Positions 7,523-16,737 of a DNA stretch of 64,000 nt are shown here, in pieces. Both the position numbers and the translations under genes were made by a program. Numbering within the stretch: position 1 is the first letter of the stretch; each line of letters opens with the position of its first letter. The DNA comes from Burkholderiales bacterium (lineage in GTDB: Bacteria; Pseudomonadota; Gammaproteobacteria; Burkholderiales; Casimicrobiaceae): NCBI GenBank assembly GCA_015075645.1, contig JABTUF010000006.1, positions 1-64,000 on the forward strand, read 5' to 3'. Below the pieces are notes generated by a model. That model ran no database searches. It worked only from the letters and a program-made list of their open reading frames with translations, and was not told the DNA's origin.

Positions 7523-9655
7523 TCAGCGTCGCTCCGCCCCCGGGCCCTCCGACAGGAACGTTCCGAGCGCGGTCAAGGGTGCGGCGTCGTCGAATACCCG
7601 GGCGGCGCCGGCGGACACGCGGCGCGACATCGCCTCCCGGAAGTCGCGATCGGTCGCGAGGCGAACGGCGCTCGCCACGCACCCTTCCTCGTCGCTCGCG
7701 ACGAGCTCGGTCGCGCCGGCGAGCGCGAGCATGCCCGCGCTCTGGCGCGCACGCATCACGGTCCCCGGAAGCGTCGCGATCGGCAGGCCGCAGGCGATCG
7801 CATCGAGGCTCGTGTTGCCCCCCGACCAGCGCGCGCTGTCGAGCATCGCGTCGCACGCGAGGTTGACCCGCAGGTAGTCGTGGTGGCCGACCTGCGGCCG
7901 CACGATGACCCGCTCACGCGCCACGTCGTGCGCGTCGAGGACCGGGTCGAGACGCGCGCGCCAGGCCGCCGTGATCCGCGGATGGCGGCCCGCGAAGGCG
8001 ACCACCCGGGCGAGCGGCGCCGCAGCGAGCACGCGCGCGATGCGACGATCGTCGGCGGGATGCAGCTTGAACAGCGACTGCGGCACGAGGAGCAGCGGCC
8101 CGTGCTCCGGCAGTCCCAGCGCGGCCCGGGAGGCCGGCTCGGGCAGGTGGAAGCGCGCGTAGCGCGTGCCCAAGCCGGGCAGGCGCACCAGGCGTTCGCG
8201 GTACTGCGCTTCTCCGCCCTCGGGCTCCATCGCGTCGCAGCCGAACATCGCGTCGACGGTCGCGAGTCCGCTCGTGACCGGATGGCCCCAGCCTGCCGCC
8301 TGCAGTGGTGCGAGGCGCAGCGATGCGAGCACGAAGGTCGTCGCATCCATGCCGAGTTCCGGATACACGATCGCGTCGGCAGCGCACGCGAAGACGGTGC
8401 GCGCGAGATCGGCCGTGCGCCTGCTCCCGATCGGCACGAAGCGATCCGCACGCGCGCGAATGCGCGCGGTGAGTTCGTCGTCGCCGTGCGTCAGGTGGAA
8501 GACGATCACTTCGAAGCGATCGCGTGCGAGGCCGGTGATCCAGCTCTCGAAATAGCGTCCCGCCGTGCCGTCCCGCAGGAACGCGGACACGAACGCGATG
8601 CGCCTGCGCCCGTCGCGCGGGCGCGCCGCGGCCTCCGCGCCCGCGACGAGCCGCGAAGGTTCCCTGGCCGCGCCGATCGTCGCGGCCAGCAGATCGCCGT
8701 AGGCCGCCTGCAGGTCGCGGTCGTCCTCGCCGTGGTAGGCGAGCAGGAAATTGGTCCAGCGCATCTCGTCGAGCACCCGGTCGGCGGGCATGCCGGACGC
8801 CCGGGCGGGCAACTCGTCGCGCAGCCTCGCCACGCCGGTCCGAAACCGTTCGCGCGCCTCCGCGATCGCCGTCTCGCTCGCCATGATCGAGGGCAGCGCC
8901 AGCTCCGCGCCCAGGCGCGCGCGCAAGAGACCGGCATCGTCCCGGGCCGCCTGCACGTAGGCGGTGTGCGCGGCCTCCATGTCGTCGCGCTCGGCGAGCG
9001 TCCCGGCCAGCGCGAAACGCGCGCGCGCGTCGCCGGGCCGGTCGACGAGCGCGCGGCGGTAGCCGTCCACCGCGCCGTCGAGGTCGCCGCCGCGGCGAGC
9101 GATGCTCGCGAGCACGATGCGGGCGCTCGCCTGCCGCGCATCGAGCGCGATCGCGCGCCGGGCGGCGTCGGCCGCGCCGTCCGAATCGCCGGCATCGCGC
9201 CGCGCGACCGCGAGGTTGGTCCAGCCGAACGCATAGCGGGAATCGGCCGCGACCGCACGTTCGAACGCGGCGCGGCCGTCGTCGTGGCGCCCGGCGCCGC
9301 GCAGCGCGTTGCCGAGGTTGTTCCAGGCCCGTGCGTAGCCCGGATCGAGACGCGTCGCCCGCTCGAAGCACGCGATCGCGAGGTCGAGCTCGCCGGCATC
9401 CGCGGCCGCGATGCCGCAGCGGTGCCACGCGCGAGCGTCGCCCGGGGCGAGCACGGTCGCCTCCCGGGCGTCGTCCAGCGCGCCGGCCGTGTCCCCCGTC
9501 CCGGATCTCGCGTCGGAACGCAACCGGAACGCCAGGGCCCGGAGCGACGCCGGGGCGAGCGCATCGTCGATGACGCGCGTCGCGTCGCGCATGGCGACGG
9601 CGACCTCCCCCGCGTCGAGCGCGCGCTGCGCGGCGACGAGGCGCGCGTCGCTCAC
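7523..9655 (-). CDS. TPR - GT41-like glycosyltransferase, His motif altered
   Basis: 710 residues. GTG 9655 is chosen because it overlaps the upstream stop (GTGA); the frame stays open further upstream only by reading antisense-type sequence. N-terminal TPR repeats (about 1-290) are followed by a GT41-like catalytic half: RIAFVSAFLRDGTAGRYF, WGHPVTSG, LLLVPQSLFKLHP and DSARWSGGNTSLDA near the C-terminus. Where OGT-type enzymes and the 5345 gene carry a histidine (NHP/EHP), this protein reads RDGTAGR, so the proposed base is absent. It is still close to the bacterial SPINDLY-like subfamily with the WGHP motif. Last gene of the minus-strand glycan operon. Confidence 0.8.
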   Translation of the reverse strand: MSDARLVAAQRALDAGEVAVAMRDATRVIDDALAPASLRALAFRLRSDARSGTGDTAGALDDAREATVLAPGDARAWHRCGIAAADAGELDLAIACFERATRLDPGYARAWNNLGNALRGAGRHDDGRAAFERAVAADSRYAFGWTNLAVARRDAGDSDGAADAARRAIALDARQASARIVLASIARRGGDLDGAVDGYRRALVDRPGDARARFALAGTLAERDDMEAAHTAYVQAARDDAGLLRARLGAELALPSIMASETAIAEARERFRTGVARLRDELPARASGMPADRVLDEMRWTNFLLAYHGEDDRDLQAAYGDLLAATIGAAREPSRLVAGAEAAARPRDGRRRIAFVSAFLRDGTAGRYFESWITGLARDRFEVIVFHLTHGDDELTARIRARADRFVPIGSRRTADLARTVFACAADAIVYPELGMDATTFVLASLRLAPLQAAGWGHPVTSGLATVDAMFGCDAMEPEGGEAQYRERLVRLPGLGTRYARFHLPEPASRAALGLPEHGPLLLVPQSLFKLHPADDRRIARVLAAAPLARVVAFAGRHPRITAAWRARLDPVLDAHDVARERVIVRPQVGHHDYLRVNLACDAMLDSARWSGGNTSLDAIACGLPIATLPGTVMRARQSAGMLALAGATELVASDEEGCVASAVRLATDRDFREAMSRRVSAGAARVFDDAAPLTALGTFLSEGPGAERR

Positions 9656-12600
9656 GTCGGCGCGGGCCAGCCCGCCGATGCGAGCGCCTCGGGGGCCTTC
9701 TGCCCCAGCGCGACGACGTACGCCGCTTCGAGGTGCCTCGCGTAGATCCGGCCGTCGGTGAGCGGCGAGGTCGCGAGCTTCGCGACGATCTCCTGCCGCG
9801 TCTCGCGCATGAACGCCTCGTCCTGTGCGAGACGAACGGCGAGTTCGACGTAATCGCGCCCGCTCGCGGCGACCGTCGAGGTCACGCCGAGGTTCGCGAG
9901 AATCGACCAGCTCGTGCGTTCGCCGTGGCGCTTGCCCATCATGGTCACGACCGGGACCCCCATCGACAGCGGTTCGATCGTGCCGTTGACGTTGCCGAAG
10001 GGCATCGGGTCGAGGACCACGTCGACGATGCGATAGCGGGCCCGGTTGCCGCCTTCGCCCGACGCCTGCGGCAGGAACGTGAAGCGTTCGCGGGCGATGC
10101 CCGCCGCCGCCATGAGCCGCTCGTACGCGCCGCGATGTTCCGGCCGCAGCGGCGAGAACACGAACAGCGCCCGGGGCACGCGCTCGGCGATTTCCTTCCA
10201 CAGCGAGAGGCACCGGCGCGACAGCTTCATCGGCGTCACGAAGGCGCCGATGACGAACGCCTCCTCCGGGACGCCCGCCTGCGCGCGGCCGAGCGGAGGG
10301 ATCTTGCCGGGCGCGACGCGGCGCCAGGGATAGACCGAACCGCCCATCACGAGCAGCGGCTCGATCTGGTCCTCCTGCGCTTCGGGCAGGTCCGCCCAGG
10401 CGTCGGTGAGCTTGTAGTCGATCGCCGAGAGGCCCAGCGTGCCGGCGGAAGCGACGTGCGTGATCTGCACGCGCGCCGGCTTGAGCGCGAGGATGCCCGG
10501 CCGCGCGCCGCGGGTGTGCGTCTGCAGATCGACGAGGAGATCGAGATCGTCGCCGTCGATGGCGCGGGCGGCGGCACGATCCGCGAGGCCCGACAGGTCG
10601 CGGAACGCCGTGGCTATCGACTCGTATCGTTCGGTCCAGCGGTCGCGGTCGGACGAGAGCGCGTAGAAGTACAGATCGAAACGGTCGCGGTCGTGATGGC
10701 GCACCGCGTCCCACATCATCTTGCCCATGACGTGGTTGCGAAGATCCGCCGACAGGTAGCCGATCCTGATCTTCCCCGGCTTGCGTTCTGCCGCGCGCGG
10801 CCGCGGCACGCCGTAGACGCGCCGGGTCGCCTGGTCGTAGGTGCGCGCGAAACGGTGGATGACCGACGGCTCGACGTCGAAGAAGAGCAGCAGGTAGAGA
10901 AGCTCCTCGAGGGCGTCGACGAGCGAGGTTTCCGATCCCGCGCGATAGCGCTCCTGCCGCAGGCCGTCGAGGTAGCGGTCGAGCCGGGTGAAGTCGGCCT
11001 GGAACTGGCAGACCTCGAGCGCCTGCACGGCGAGCAGCAACGATTCCGGGCACGCAGCCTCGAAACGGCGGAAATTCGCCGCCCAGCCGCCGAAGTCACC
11101 GGCCTCGCGCAGGACCTCGCCCAGGTTCTTCCACGCGGACTCCCGCGTGGGGTCGATCGCCAGTACCCGGCGATACATGCTGGCCGACGCCTTGCGCCGA
11201 TCCTGCTGTTGGAACAGCACCCCGAGGTTGAACGCCGCGTCGGGGAACGACGGATCGAAGGTCATCGCGTGCCGGTACGCCTCGACCGCGGCTGCGGCAT
11301 CGCCCTCGAGTTGCCGGGCCACGCCCAGGTTGTAGTGCGTCTCGGCGTCGAGCGGATCGATGAGTGACGCGCGCTCGAACACTCGCGCGGCACCGGCGCC
11401 GTCGCCGATCCGAAGGAGCGCGTGTCCGAGCGCGCGCCACAACCCGAGGTTCGCGCCGTCGCGCGCGAGCCCGTCCTCGGCGAGCGAGATCGCGAGTGCC
11501 GGACGTTCGGCTTCGAGCGCGAGCCGGCTCGCGTCCACGCGCGCCTCGGCGTACCGCGGCGCCTGCGCGAGGACGGCCTCGAGATCGTCCGCTGCGGCAT
11601 CGATCTCGCCCGCGTCCCATTCCAGCCGGGCGCGGAAATGGCGCGCGGGCGCGTAGTCCGGCTGGTCGTCGATGACGGCCGAGTACGCGGCCCGCGCGCG
11701 GCTGACGTCGCCCGTCTGGTGCGCGCGAAGGCCGTCCGTCCATCGGCCGGCGATCGCTTCGGCGTCGAGCCGCGCCGGCGTGTCGAGAGCCACTTCGCCG
11801 AGCGCGGCGCGCAGCGCCTCCGCGTCGGCGGGGATCCGGCGGTCGACGAGCGGCGGCTCCAGGTCGGCGATCGTCCACAGCGCGCGCGCCGGCCGGGCCG
11901 CGAGCCAGGGCCCCGTCGGCGCGTCGAGACCGCATGCGTCGACGAGGACGTCGGCATCGCGCGCGGCGACGACACGCGGGGTCGATGGGTCGGGAATCGG
12001 CCCGGTCGCGATGATCGCCGCCACCGGGACGGGCAGCGCGTTCGCGAGCGCCCTCGCCTCCTCCGGCGGCGCGAGCGCGACGAGCGTCGTCACGCACCCG
12101 TCGAGCGCCCGCAGAGCGTCGATGCGATCGCGCGGCAGGCCGGGGCTGGCCAGCACCGCGACACGCAACGCCTCTCCCGCGGTTCGCCGCGGCCACGCGA
12201 CCGGCAGCGCCGCCGCGTGGCCGCGCACGGTTGCCACGGCGTACGCAGCGGACAGGCGCTGTGCGCGTTCCGTGTCCCCGAGATCACGGGCTGCGCGGGC
12301 GAGCTCGCGCAGCGCGTCGGCATTCTCGCCTCGCGCATCGCGACGCAATGCCTCGTCGAACACGTCGACGGTCGACGATGGCGCGGCTGCCGGCCCTTCC
12401 GCGGCCCGCGCGGCGATGACCGCGAGCAGTTCGAGCGGCGCCCTCGCCGGCGTTCTGGCCAAGTCCGCCAGGAGCACATCCTGGCCAGGCGCACCCGCCG
12501 TTCGCGCGAGCGCGGCCGCGATCAGCTTCGCGCGTGCCGGCGCGAACACCATGCCGGGGTCTCCCCGCACCGCGTCGGCGACTTCGGACCAGTCGACATC

Positions 12601-12972
12601 GGCCTCACCGAGCGACGCATCGGCGATCAGGCGAAACGTTCTCGCGCGCGGCTCATCCGGGTGGAGCGCGAGCGCCGAACGCGCGGCGGTCCTGGCGGCC
12701 TCCGCGTCGCCGGTCGCGAGGCAGGCCTCCGCCAGTGCGAGCCAGCTCGCGAGATGCGTCGGCGCGCGTTCCGTCGCCTCGCGCCATTCGGCCTTGGCCT
12801 GTTCGAGGCACCCGAGTTGCCAGAGCACCTCACCCGAGTGGAACCGGGCGTCCCCGTGGTCGGGACGGCGTTCGAGCTCCTGCTTGAAGCAGTACAGCGC
12901 ATGGATCGGCCGCGACGCCCATTGCTCCTGGCGTCCCTTCGCCATCCAGTCGACCGGCGCCTCCTCGCTCAC
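9652..12972 (-). CDS. long TPR - GT41 glycosyltransferase with embedded GT-like half-domain
   Basis: 1106 residues from GTG 12972, which overlaps the upstream stop (GTGA). Order: TPR block (about 1-250); a 110-residue Rossmann-like stretch (about 255-370) with RVAVLAS and ADVLVDACGLDAPTGPW; a second TPR block (about 395-640); and a full GT41 domain (about 730-1085) with YLSADLRNHVMGKM (histidine kept), VDLQTHTRGARPG, ITHVASAGTLG and DPMPFGNVNGTIEPL. The middle stretch resembles the N-terminal half of the C-terminal GT41 domain (VLVDACGLDAP against LLVDLQTHTRG), which suggests a decayed duplicate. Role: probable O-glycosyltransferase acting on protein; substrate unknown. It lies between the GT2-GT4 gene and another TPR-GT41. 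Confidence 0.8.
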   Translation of the reverse strand: MSEEAPVDWMAKGRQEQWASRPIHALYCFKQELERRPDHGDARFHSGEVLWQLGCLEQAKAEWREATERAPTHLASWLALAEACLATGDAEAARTAARSALALHPDEPRARTFRLIADASLGEADVDWSEVADAVRGDPGMVFAPARAKLIAAALARTAGAPGQDVLLADLARTPARAPLELLAVIAARAAEGPAAAPSSTVDVFDEALRRDARGENADALRELARAARDLGDTERAQRLSAAYAVATVRGHAAALPVAWPRRTAGEALRVAVLASPGLPRDRIDALRALDGCVTTLVALAPPEEARALANALPVPVAAIIATGPIPDPSTPRVVAARDADVLVDACGLDAPTGPWLAARPARALWTIADLEPPLVDRRIPADAEALRAALGEVALDTPARLDAEAIAGRWTDGLRAHQTGDVSRARAAYSAVIDDQPDYAPARHFRARLEWDAGEIDAAADDLEAVLAQAPRYAEARVDASRLALEAERPALAISLAEDGLARDGANLGLWRALGHALLRIGDGAGAARVFERASLIDPLDAETHYNLGVARQLEGDAAAAVEAYRHAMTFDPSFPDAAFNLGVLFQQQDRRKASASMYRRVLAIDPTRESAWKNLGEVLREAGDFGGWAANFRRFEAACPESLLLAVQALEVCQFQADFTRLDRYLDGLRQERYRAGSETSLVDALEELLYLLLFFDVEPSVIHRFARTYDQATRRVYGVPRPRAAERKPGKIRIGYLSADLRNHVMGKMMWDAVRHHDRDRFDLYFYALSSDRDRWTERYESIATAFRDLSGLADRAAARAIDGDDLDLLVDLQTHTRGARPGILALKPARVQITHVASAGTLGLSAIDYKLTDAWADLPEAQEDQIEPLLVMGGSVYPWRRVAPGKIPPLGRAQAGVPEEAFVIGAFVTPMKLSRRCLSLWKEIAERVPRALFVFSPLRPEHRGAYERLMAAAGIARERFTFLPQASGEGGNRARYRIVDVVLDPMPFGNVNGTIEPLSMGVPVVTMMGKRHGERTSWSILANLGVTSTVAASGRDYVELAVRLAQDEAFMRETRQEIVAKLATSPLTDGRIYARHLEAAYVVALGQKAPEALASAGWPAPT

Positions 12973-15245
12973 TTGAGCCTGGCCTTCAGCGCTTCGCGCA
13001 CGAATCCGGGCGTGATCGCGCGCAGCAACGGTCCCGCCGACGACCGGCGCAGGCGCAGCGCCGCGAGGGCAACGCGATGTCCGCTGCCCCCGGTCGCCTG
13101 CAACGCAGCCTGCGCGTCGCGCGAAGGCGTCCACGGGCGGTAGCCGAGCGCATCGCGCAACCGGGTCCGCGCGAGCGGGGCGTGCCGCGTCGCCGCAGCT
13201 CTTCCGATCCGCACGCGTTCGTAGCAGGCGAGTGTCGCGTCCGCCATCGCCTCGAGCGTAATGCGCGGCACCGCTGCCGCGGTGCGCGCCGCCTTTGCGA
13301 GTGCCTGCGCCTCGCCGGGCCCGACGAGCGCGAGGATGCGATCCAGCATCAGGGCCTCGTCGCGCCACTCGCCCTCGGTCATCACGAAACCCGCCCCCGT
13401 CGCGGCGACGCGCTCGGGCAGTGCGCCGATCGGCGGCACCAGCGCCGGCCGGCCCGCGCCCCAGGCCTCGGACAGCGTGTAGCTGAACGTCTCGGGTCCC
13501 GCCGAGGGAAAGAGCACCAGCGACGCCCGGTAGTGCGACAGGAGATCCGGCAGGTCCCGGGGGTCGTAGCGGCCGTGCACGGTGAAGCGCGCATCGTCGC
13601 TCTGCCAGGCCGCGTGTTGCCGGTCGAGGTAGCCGATCAGCACGAACCGCACGCGCGACCCGCGTGCGCGCGCGAGTTCGACCAGGCGCTCGATGCGCCG
13701 CGCGCCCTTGTCGGGACCGACCGCGCCCAGGACCGCGACCGTCGGCACGTCGTCCTGCGGCAGCATCACGGCGAGCCGGGTTCCCGAGTGCCGGGGCGCC
13801 ACGTCGGGCACGCCATGCGGCACGATGACCGCACCCTTCGCCGCCGGGAAGTACCGCTCGAGCGTGTCCGCCGCCCAGCGCGACGGCGCGACGACGAATG
13901 CCGCGCGCTCGATCATTGCGCGATGGCGCTGGCGCCACGCGACGATGTCGATCTCCGCGAACGCCGGCTGCGCGGCAAGGCACGCCCGGCACGTCGACGG
14001 ATCGGTCTGCGCGCCGCAGTACATGCCCCGCGCGTCGAGGAAGGTGATCGTCGGACACGCGGCGTTCACGTCGTGCACCGTGTAGCCGTAGGGCAGGTCG
14101 AGCGAGGCGAGCGCGGTGAGGAGTCCGTCGCGGCACGCCGACAGGTTGTGGACGTGCACGAGGTCGACGCCGAGCGTCGCGCACAACGCGCCGAGGAAAT
14201 CGCGCCAGGGCTCGTCGGGCAGGCGGTCGAGGTCGAACGCGATCGCCGTGCCGTCGGCGCGGTGGGCCTCGATGCGCCAGCGGTCGCCGACCGCGATCGC
14301 GACCGCATGGCGGCAGCGTGCCCGCGTGGACGCGACGAGCGCGCGCACGTGCGTCTCGGTGCCGCCCCCCTGGTGGTGCAGGATGTGCAGCACGCAAGGA
14401 GCGGACGCGGCATCGAGCGCGATCGTCGCCGCGGCGCGCAGCGGCGCGAGCGGGTCCTTCGAGACGTACTCGTGCACGAGCGACAGGTAACCCGGATGAC
14501 GCGCGGTGAGCGTCGCGGTGTTCCTCGGCACCAGCGCCTCCTTCTGCTTCTCGAAGGACCGGCCGCCGGTGTGCAGCACGAACGCGTCGTCCGCGAGCAC
14601 GTTGCGCCAGCCGGCCGCGGCCGCGCGCATGCACAGGTCGTTCTCCTCGCCGTAGCCGGCCCCGAACGCGGAGTCGAAGCCGCCGATCTGGTCGAGCAGC
14701 GCGCGGCGCACGAAGAAGCAGAAGCCGACGCCAGTGGGAAGCTCCGGGTAGCTCGGCACCGCCGCGCGCGCGAACGCCTCGGCGACCGGGCGCGGGTCCT
14801 CGCCCGCGGGCCATGGATTGTTCACGCAGAAGCGCGGATACGACAGGATCTCGGCGTTGTTCGACCACGGCGTGATCGTTCCGATCGAAGGATCGGACGC
14901 CGCGCAGCGCAGGAGCGCATCGAGCCAGCCGTCGGTGACGACGGTGTCGCTGTTCAGCAGGACGACATCGCGGCGTGACAGGCCGAAGCCTCGGTTCGCG
15001 GTGCCGGTGAATCCGAGGTTCTTCCCGTTCGCGAGGACCTCGACCTCCGGGTGGCCTTCCGCCGCGATCGAGCGCAGCACGTCGGCCACGCGCGGGTCGG
15101 GCGATGCGTCGTCGATCAGGACGAGCCGATAGACGGGCGGCGTGCGGTCGAGCACGCTCGCGACGCAGCGGCGGACGTCGTCGGGCGCGTTGTACACCGG
15201 CACGACGACGTCGACCACGGGCGCGCGATCCATCGGAGGACTCAT
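12969..15245 (-). CDS. bifunctional GT2 - GT4 glycosyltransferase
   Basis: 758 residues from ATG 15245, which overlaps the upstream stop (ATGA). Residues about 9-240 are a GT2/GT-A domain (VDVVVPVYNAPDDVRRC, LIDDASPD, VLLNSDTVV, GYGEENDLCMRA). From about residue 305 a GT4/GT-B domain follows: LHILHHQGGGTETHVRAL, LVHVHNLSA, PSRWAADTLERYFP, GAVGPDKGARRIE and the C-terminal donor motif with SAGPETFSYTLSEAWGAG. Between the two GT-B lobes is a cysteine cluster (ACPTITFLDARGMYCG, then TCRACL) that could bind zinc. Two linkages by one chain fit synthesis of a disaccharide repeat or adaptor for the exported polysaccharide. Confidence 0.85.
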   Translation of the reverse strand: MSPPMDRAPVVDVVVPVYNAPDDVRRCVASVLDRTPPVYRLVLIDDASPDPRVADVLRSIAAEGHPEVEVLANGKNLGFTGTANRGFGLSRRDVVLLNSDTVVTDGWLDALLRCAASDPSIGTITPWSNNAEILSYPRFCVNNPWPAGEDPRPVAEAFARAAVPSYPELPTGVGFCFFVRRALLDQIGGFDSAFGAGYGEENDLCMRAAAAGWRNVLADDAFVLHTGGRSFEKQKEALVPRNTATLTARHPGYLSLVHEYVSKDPLAPLRAAATIALDAASAPCVLHILHHQGGGTETHVRALVASTRARCRHAVAIAVGDRWRIEAHRADGTAIAFDLDRLPDEPWRDFLGALCATLGVDLVHVHNLSACRDGLLTALASLDLPYGYTVHDVNAACPTITFLDARGMYCGAQTDPSTCRACLAAQPAFAEIDIVAWRQRHRAMIERAAFVVAPSRWAADTLERYFPAAKGAVIVPHGVPDVAPRHSGTRLAVMLPQDDVPTVAVLGAVGPDKGARRIERLVELARARGSRVRFVLIGYLDRQHAAWQSDDARFTVHGRYDPRDLPDLLSHYRASLVLFPSAGPETFSYTLSEAWGAGRPALVPPIGALPERVAATGAGFVMTEGEWRDEALMLDRILALVGPGEAQALAKAARTAAAVPRITLEAMADATLACYERVRIGRAAATRHAPLARTRLRDALGYRPWTPSRDAQAALQATGGSGHRVALAALRLRRSSAGPLLRAITPGFVREALKARLK

Positions 15246-16645
15246 CCGCCGCGAAGGCGCTTCCACGCGAGCTTCCCGCGCATCCACGGCAGCACCGCCC
15301 ACCAGCGGAAGCTCTGGCGGTAGGCGATGATGCGCTCCTGCGCCTCCAGCGCGCGGTCGAGGCGGACGCACTCGTTCGCGGCGGCGGCGGCCTCGCGCTT
15401 CGCCGCGGCGAGCGCCTCGCGGGTGTTCGCCGACTCACGTTCGAGATCGGCGATGCGGCTCTGCGATGCCGCCAGCGCCGCGTCTCGTTCCGCCACGAGA
15501 TTCGTCGCGTACGCTTCGCGCGCTCCGACTTCCGCGAGCGCAGCGTCGCGGTTCGCCAGCGCGGCGTCGCGTTCGACGACGAGCTTCTCGCGGAACGACG
15601 CGAGTTCCTCCAGGTGCTTCACGTGGGCGTTCGCCTTGGCGAGCTGGGTGTCGCGCTCCCCCACCAGCCGCTCGCGCTCGGCGACGAGCGACTCGAGCGC
15701 TCCGGCGCGATCGCCCTGCGCGGCGAGCTGGCCGTCGCGCTCGGCGACGAGCCGGTCGCGCACGGCGAGGAGTTCCTCGAGATGGCCGACATGCGCGTTC
15801 GCCTTCGCGAGCTGGCCGTCGCGCTCGACGACGACGCCTTCGCGGTCGCGCAGGAGCGCGTCCAGCCGGATCGCCTCGGCGGCGGCCTGCGCGGCCCGCC
15901 GCAGCTCGGTCTCGCCGGCATCCGAGAAGAGCGAGATCGCGGGGGCCGGCGGGGGCAGCGCAACTGCGCGACGCGCCGCGACGACGACGAAGTACATCGC
16001 GGGGGGCACCGCCGCTGGCCCGACGCGCGACGCGTCGCCGTCGAAGGCCTCGACGTCCGTCCCGCCTTCCTCGCGCCACAGCACGGAACCCAGCCAGACG
16101 CGCTGGGCGTGCCAGCGCCGCGCCGGGAAACGCGCATCGAGCAGGCGCTCGAGTTCGGCCCGGTCGTGCTCGTGCCGGTGGAACGGATTCACGTAGCCGC
16201 GCGACTCCGAGTATTCTGGACGGTTGGGCGCGGAGAGCACGAGCACGCCGTCGTCGACGAGCACGCGCGCGAACTCCTCGAGCATCCTCGGCTGGTCCTC
16301 CGGCGCGAGGTGCTCGATGGTCTCGAACGACACGACCAGCTCGACGCTCGCGTCGTCGAGCGGCAGCGCGGTCGCGGACCCCGCGCGGAACGAGAGGTTG
16401 GCGCACGAGGCGTAGGCGGCGTTCGCGTGGGCCACGGTCGCCGCGTCGATGTCGATGCCGACGACCGACGCCGCGGCCTGGGCCAGGATCGCGCTGCCGT
16501 AGCCCTCGCCGCACGCGACGTCGAGCACGCGGCGGCCGGCGGCATGGCGTCGCGCGAACGCGTAGCGGTGGACGTGCTCGTAGACGATTTCGCCCTCGAT
16601 GCCTGGGACGAAGCGCTCGCCGGTGAACGTCAGGGGCTCGGGCAT
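15242..16645 (-). CDS. SAM-dependent methyltransferase with long C-terminal coiled coil
   Basis: 467 residues from ATG 16645. Residues about 1-210 are a class I methyltransferase (ERFVPGIEGEI, motif I VLDVACGEGYGSA near 41-53, SFETIEHL). After a short Pro/Ala linker, residues about 235-435 are a heptad-rich coiled coil with near-repeats of ERDGQLAKANAHV.HLEEL. The last 25 residues (RQSFRWWAVLPWMRGKL) form a basic, Trp-rich segment suited to membrane contact. The arrangement next to Wzm/Wzt recalls E. coli O9a WbdD, in which a methylating domain caps the O-antigen and a coiled coil measures chain length. Here there is no kinase domain. The ruler role is inference. Confidence 0.8.
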   Translation of the reverse strand: MPEPLTFTGERFVPGIEGEIVYEHVHRYAFARRHAAGRRVLDVACGEGYGSAILAQAAASVVGIDIDAATVAHANAAYASCANLSFRAGSATALPLDDASVELVVSFETIEHLAPEDQPRMLEEFARVLVDDGVLVLSAPNRPEYSESRGYVNPFHRHEHDRAELERLLDARFPARRWHAQRVWLGSVLWREEGGTDVEAFDGDASRVGPAAVPPAMYFVVVAARRAVALPPPAPAISLFSDAGETELRRAAQAAAEAIRLDALLRDREGVVVERDGQLAKANAHVGHLEELLAVRDRLVAERDGQLAAQGDRAGALESLVAERERLVGERDTQLAKANAHVKHLEELASFREKLVVERDAALANRDAALAEVGAREAYATNLVAERDAALAASQSRIADLERESANTREALAAAKREAAAAANECVRLDRALEAQERIIAYRQSFRWWAVLPWMRGKLAWKRLRGG

Positions 16646-16681
16646 GCGGGGCGCGAGGCGCGCGGGGCGCAGAACCGCGTC

Positions 16682-16687
16682 ATTTTA
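16682..16687 (-). promoter_or_regulatory. possible -10 before the methyltransferase gene
   Basis: On the minus strand TAAAAT lies 37 bp upstream of ATG 16645 in the 92-bp gap after wzt. No convincing -35 accompanies it. It may be an internal promoter for the glycosyltransferase half of the operon. Confidence 0.25.
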
Positions 16688-16737
16688 GCCGATCACCCCG
16701 GTCGGCCGATGGCGCCGGTGCCCACGGAACTCCCGTC

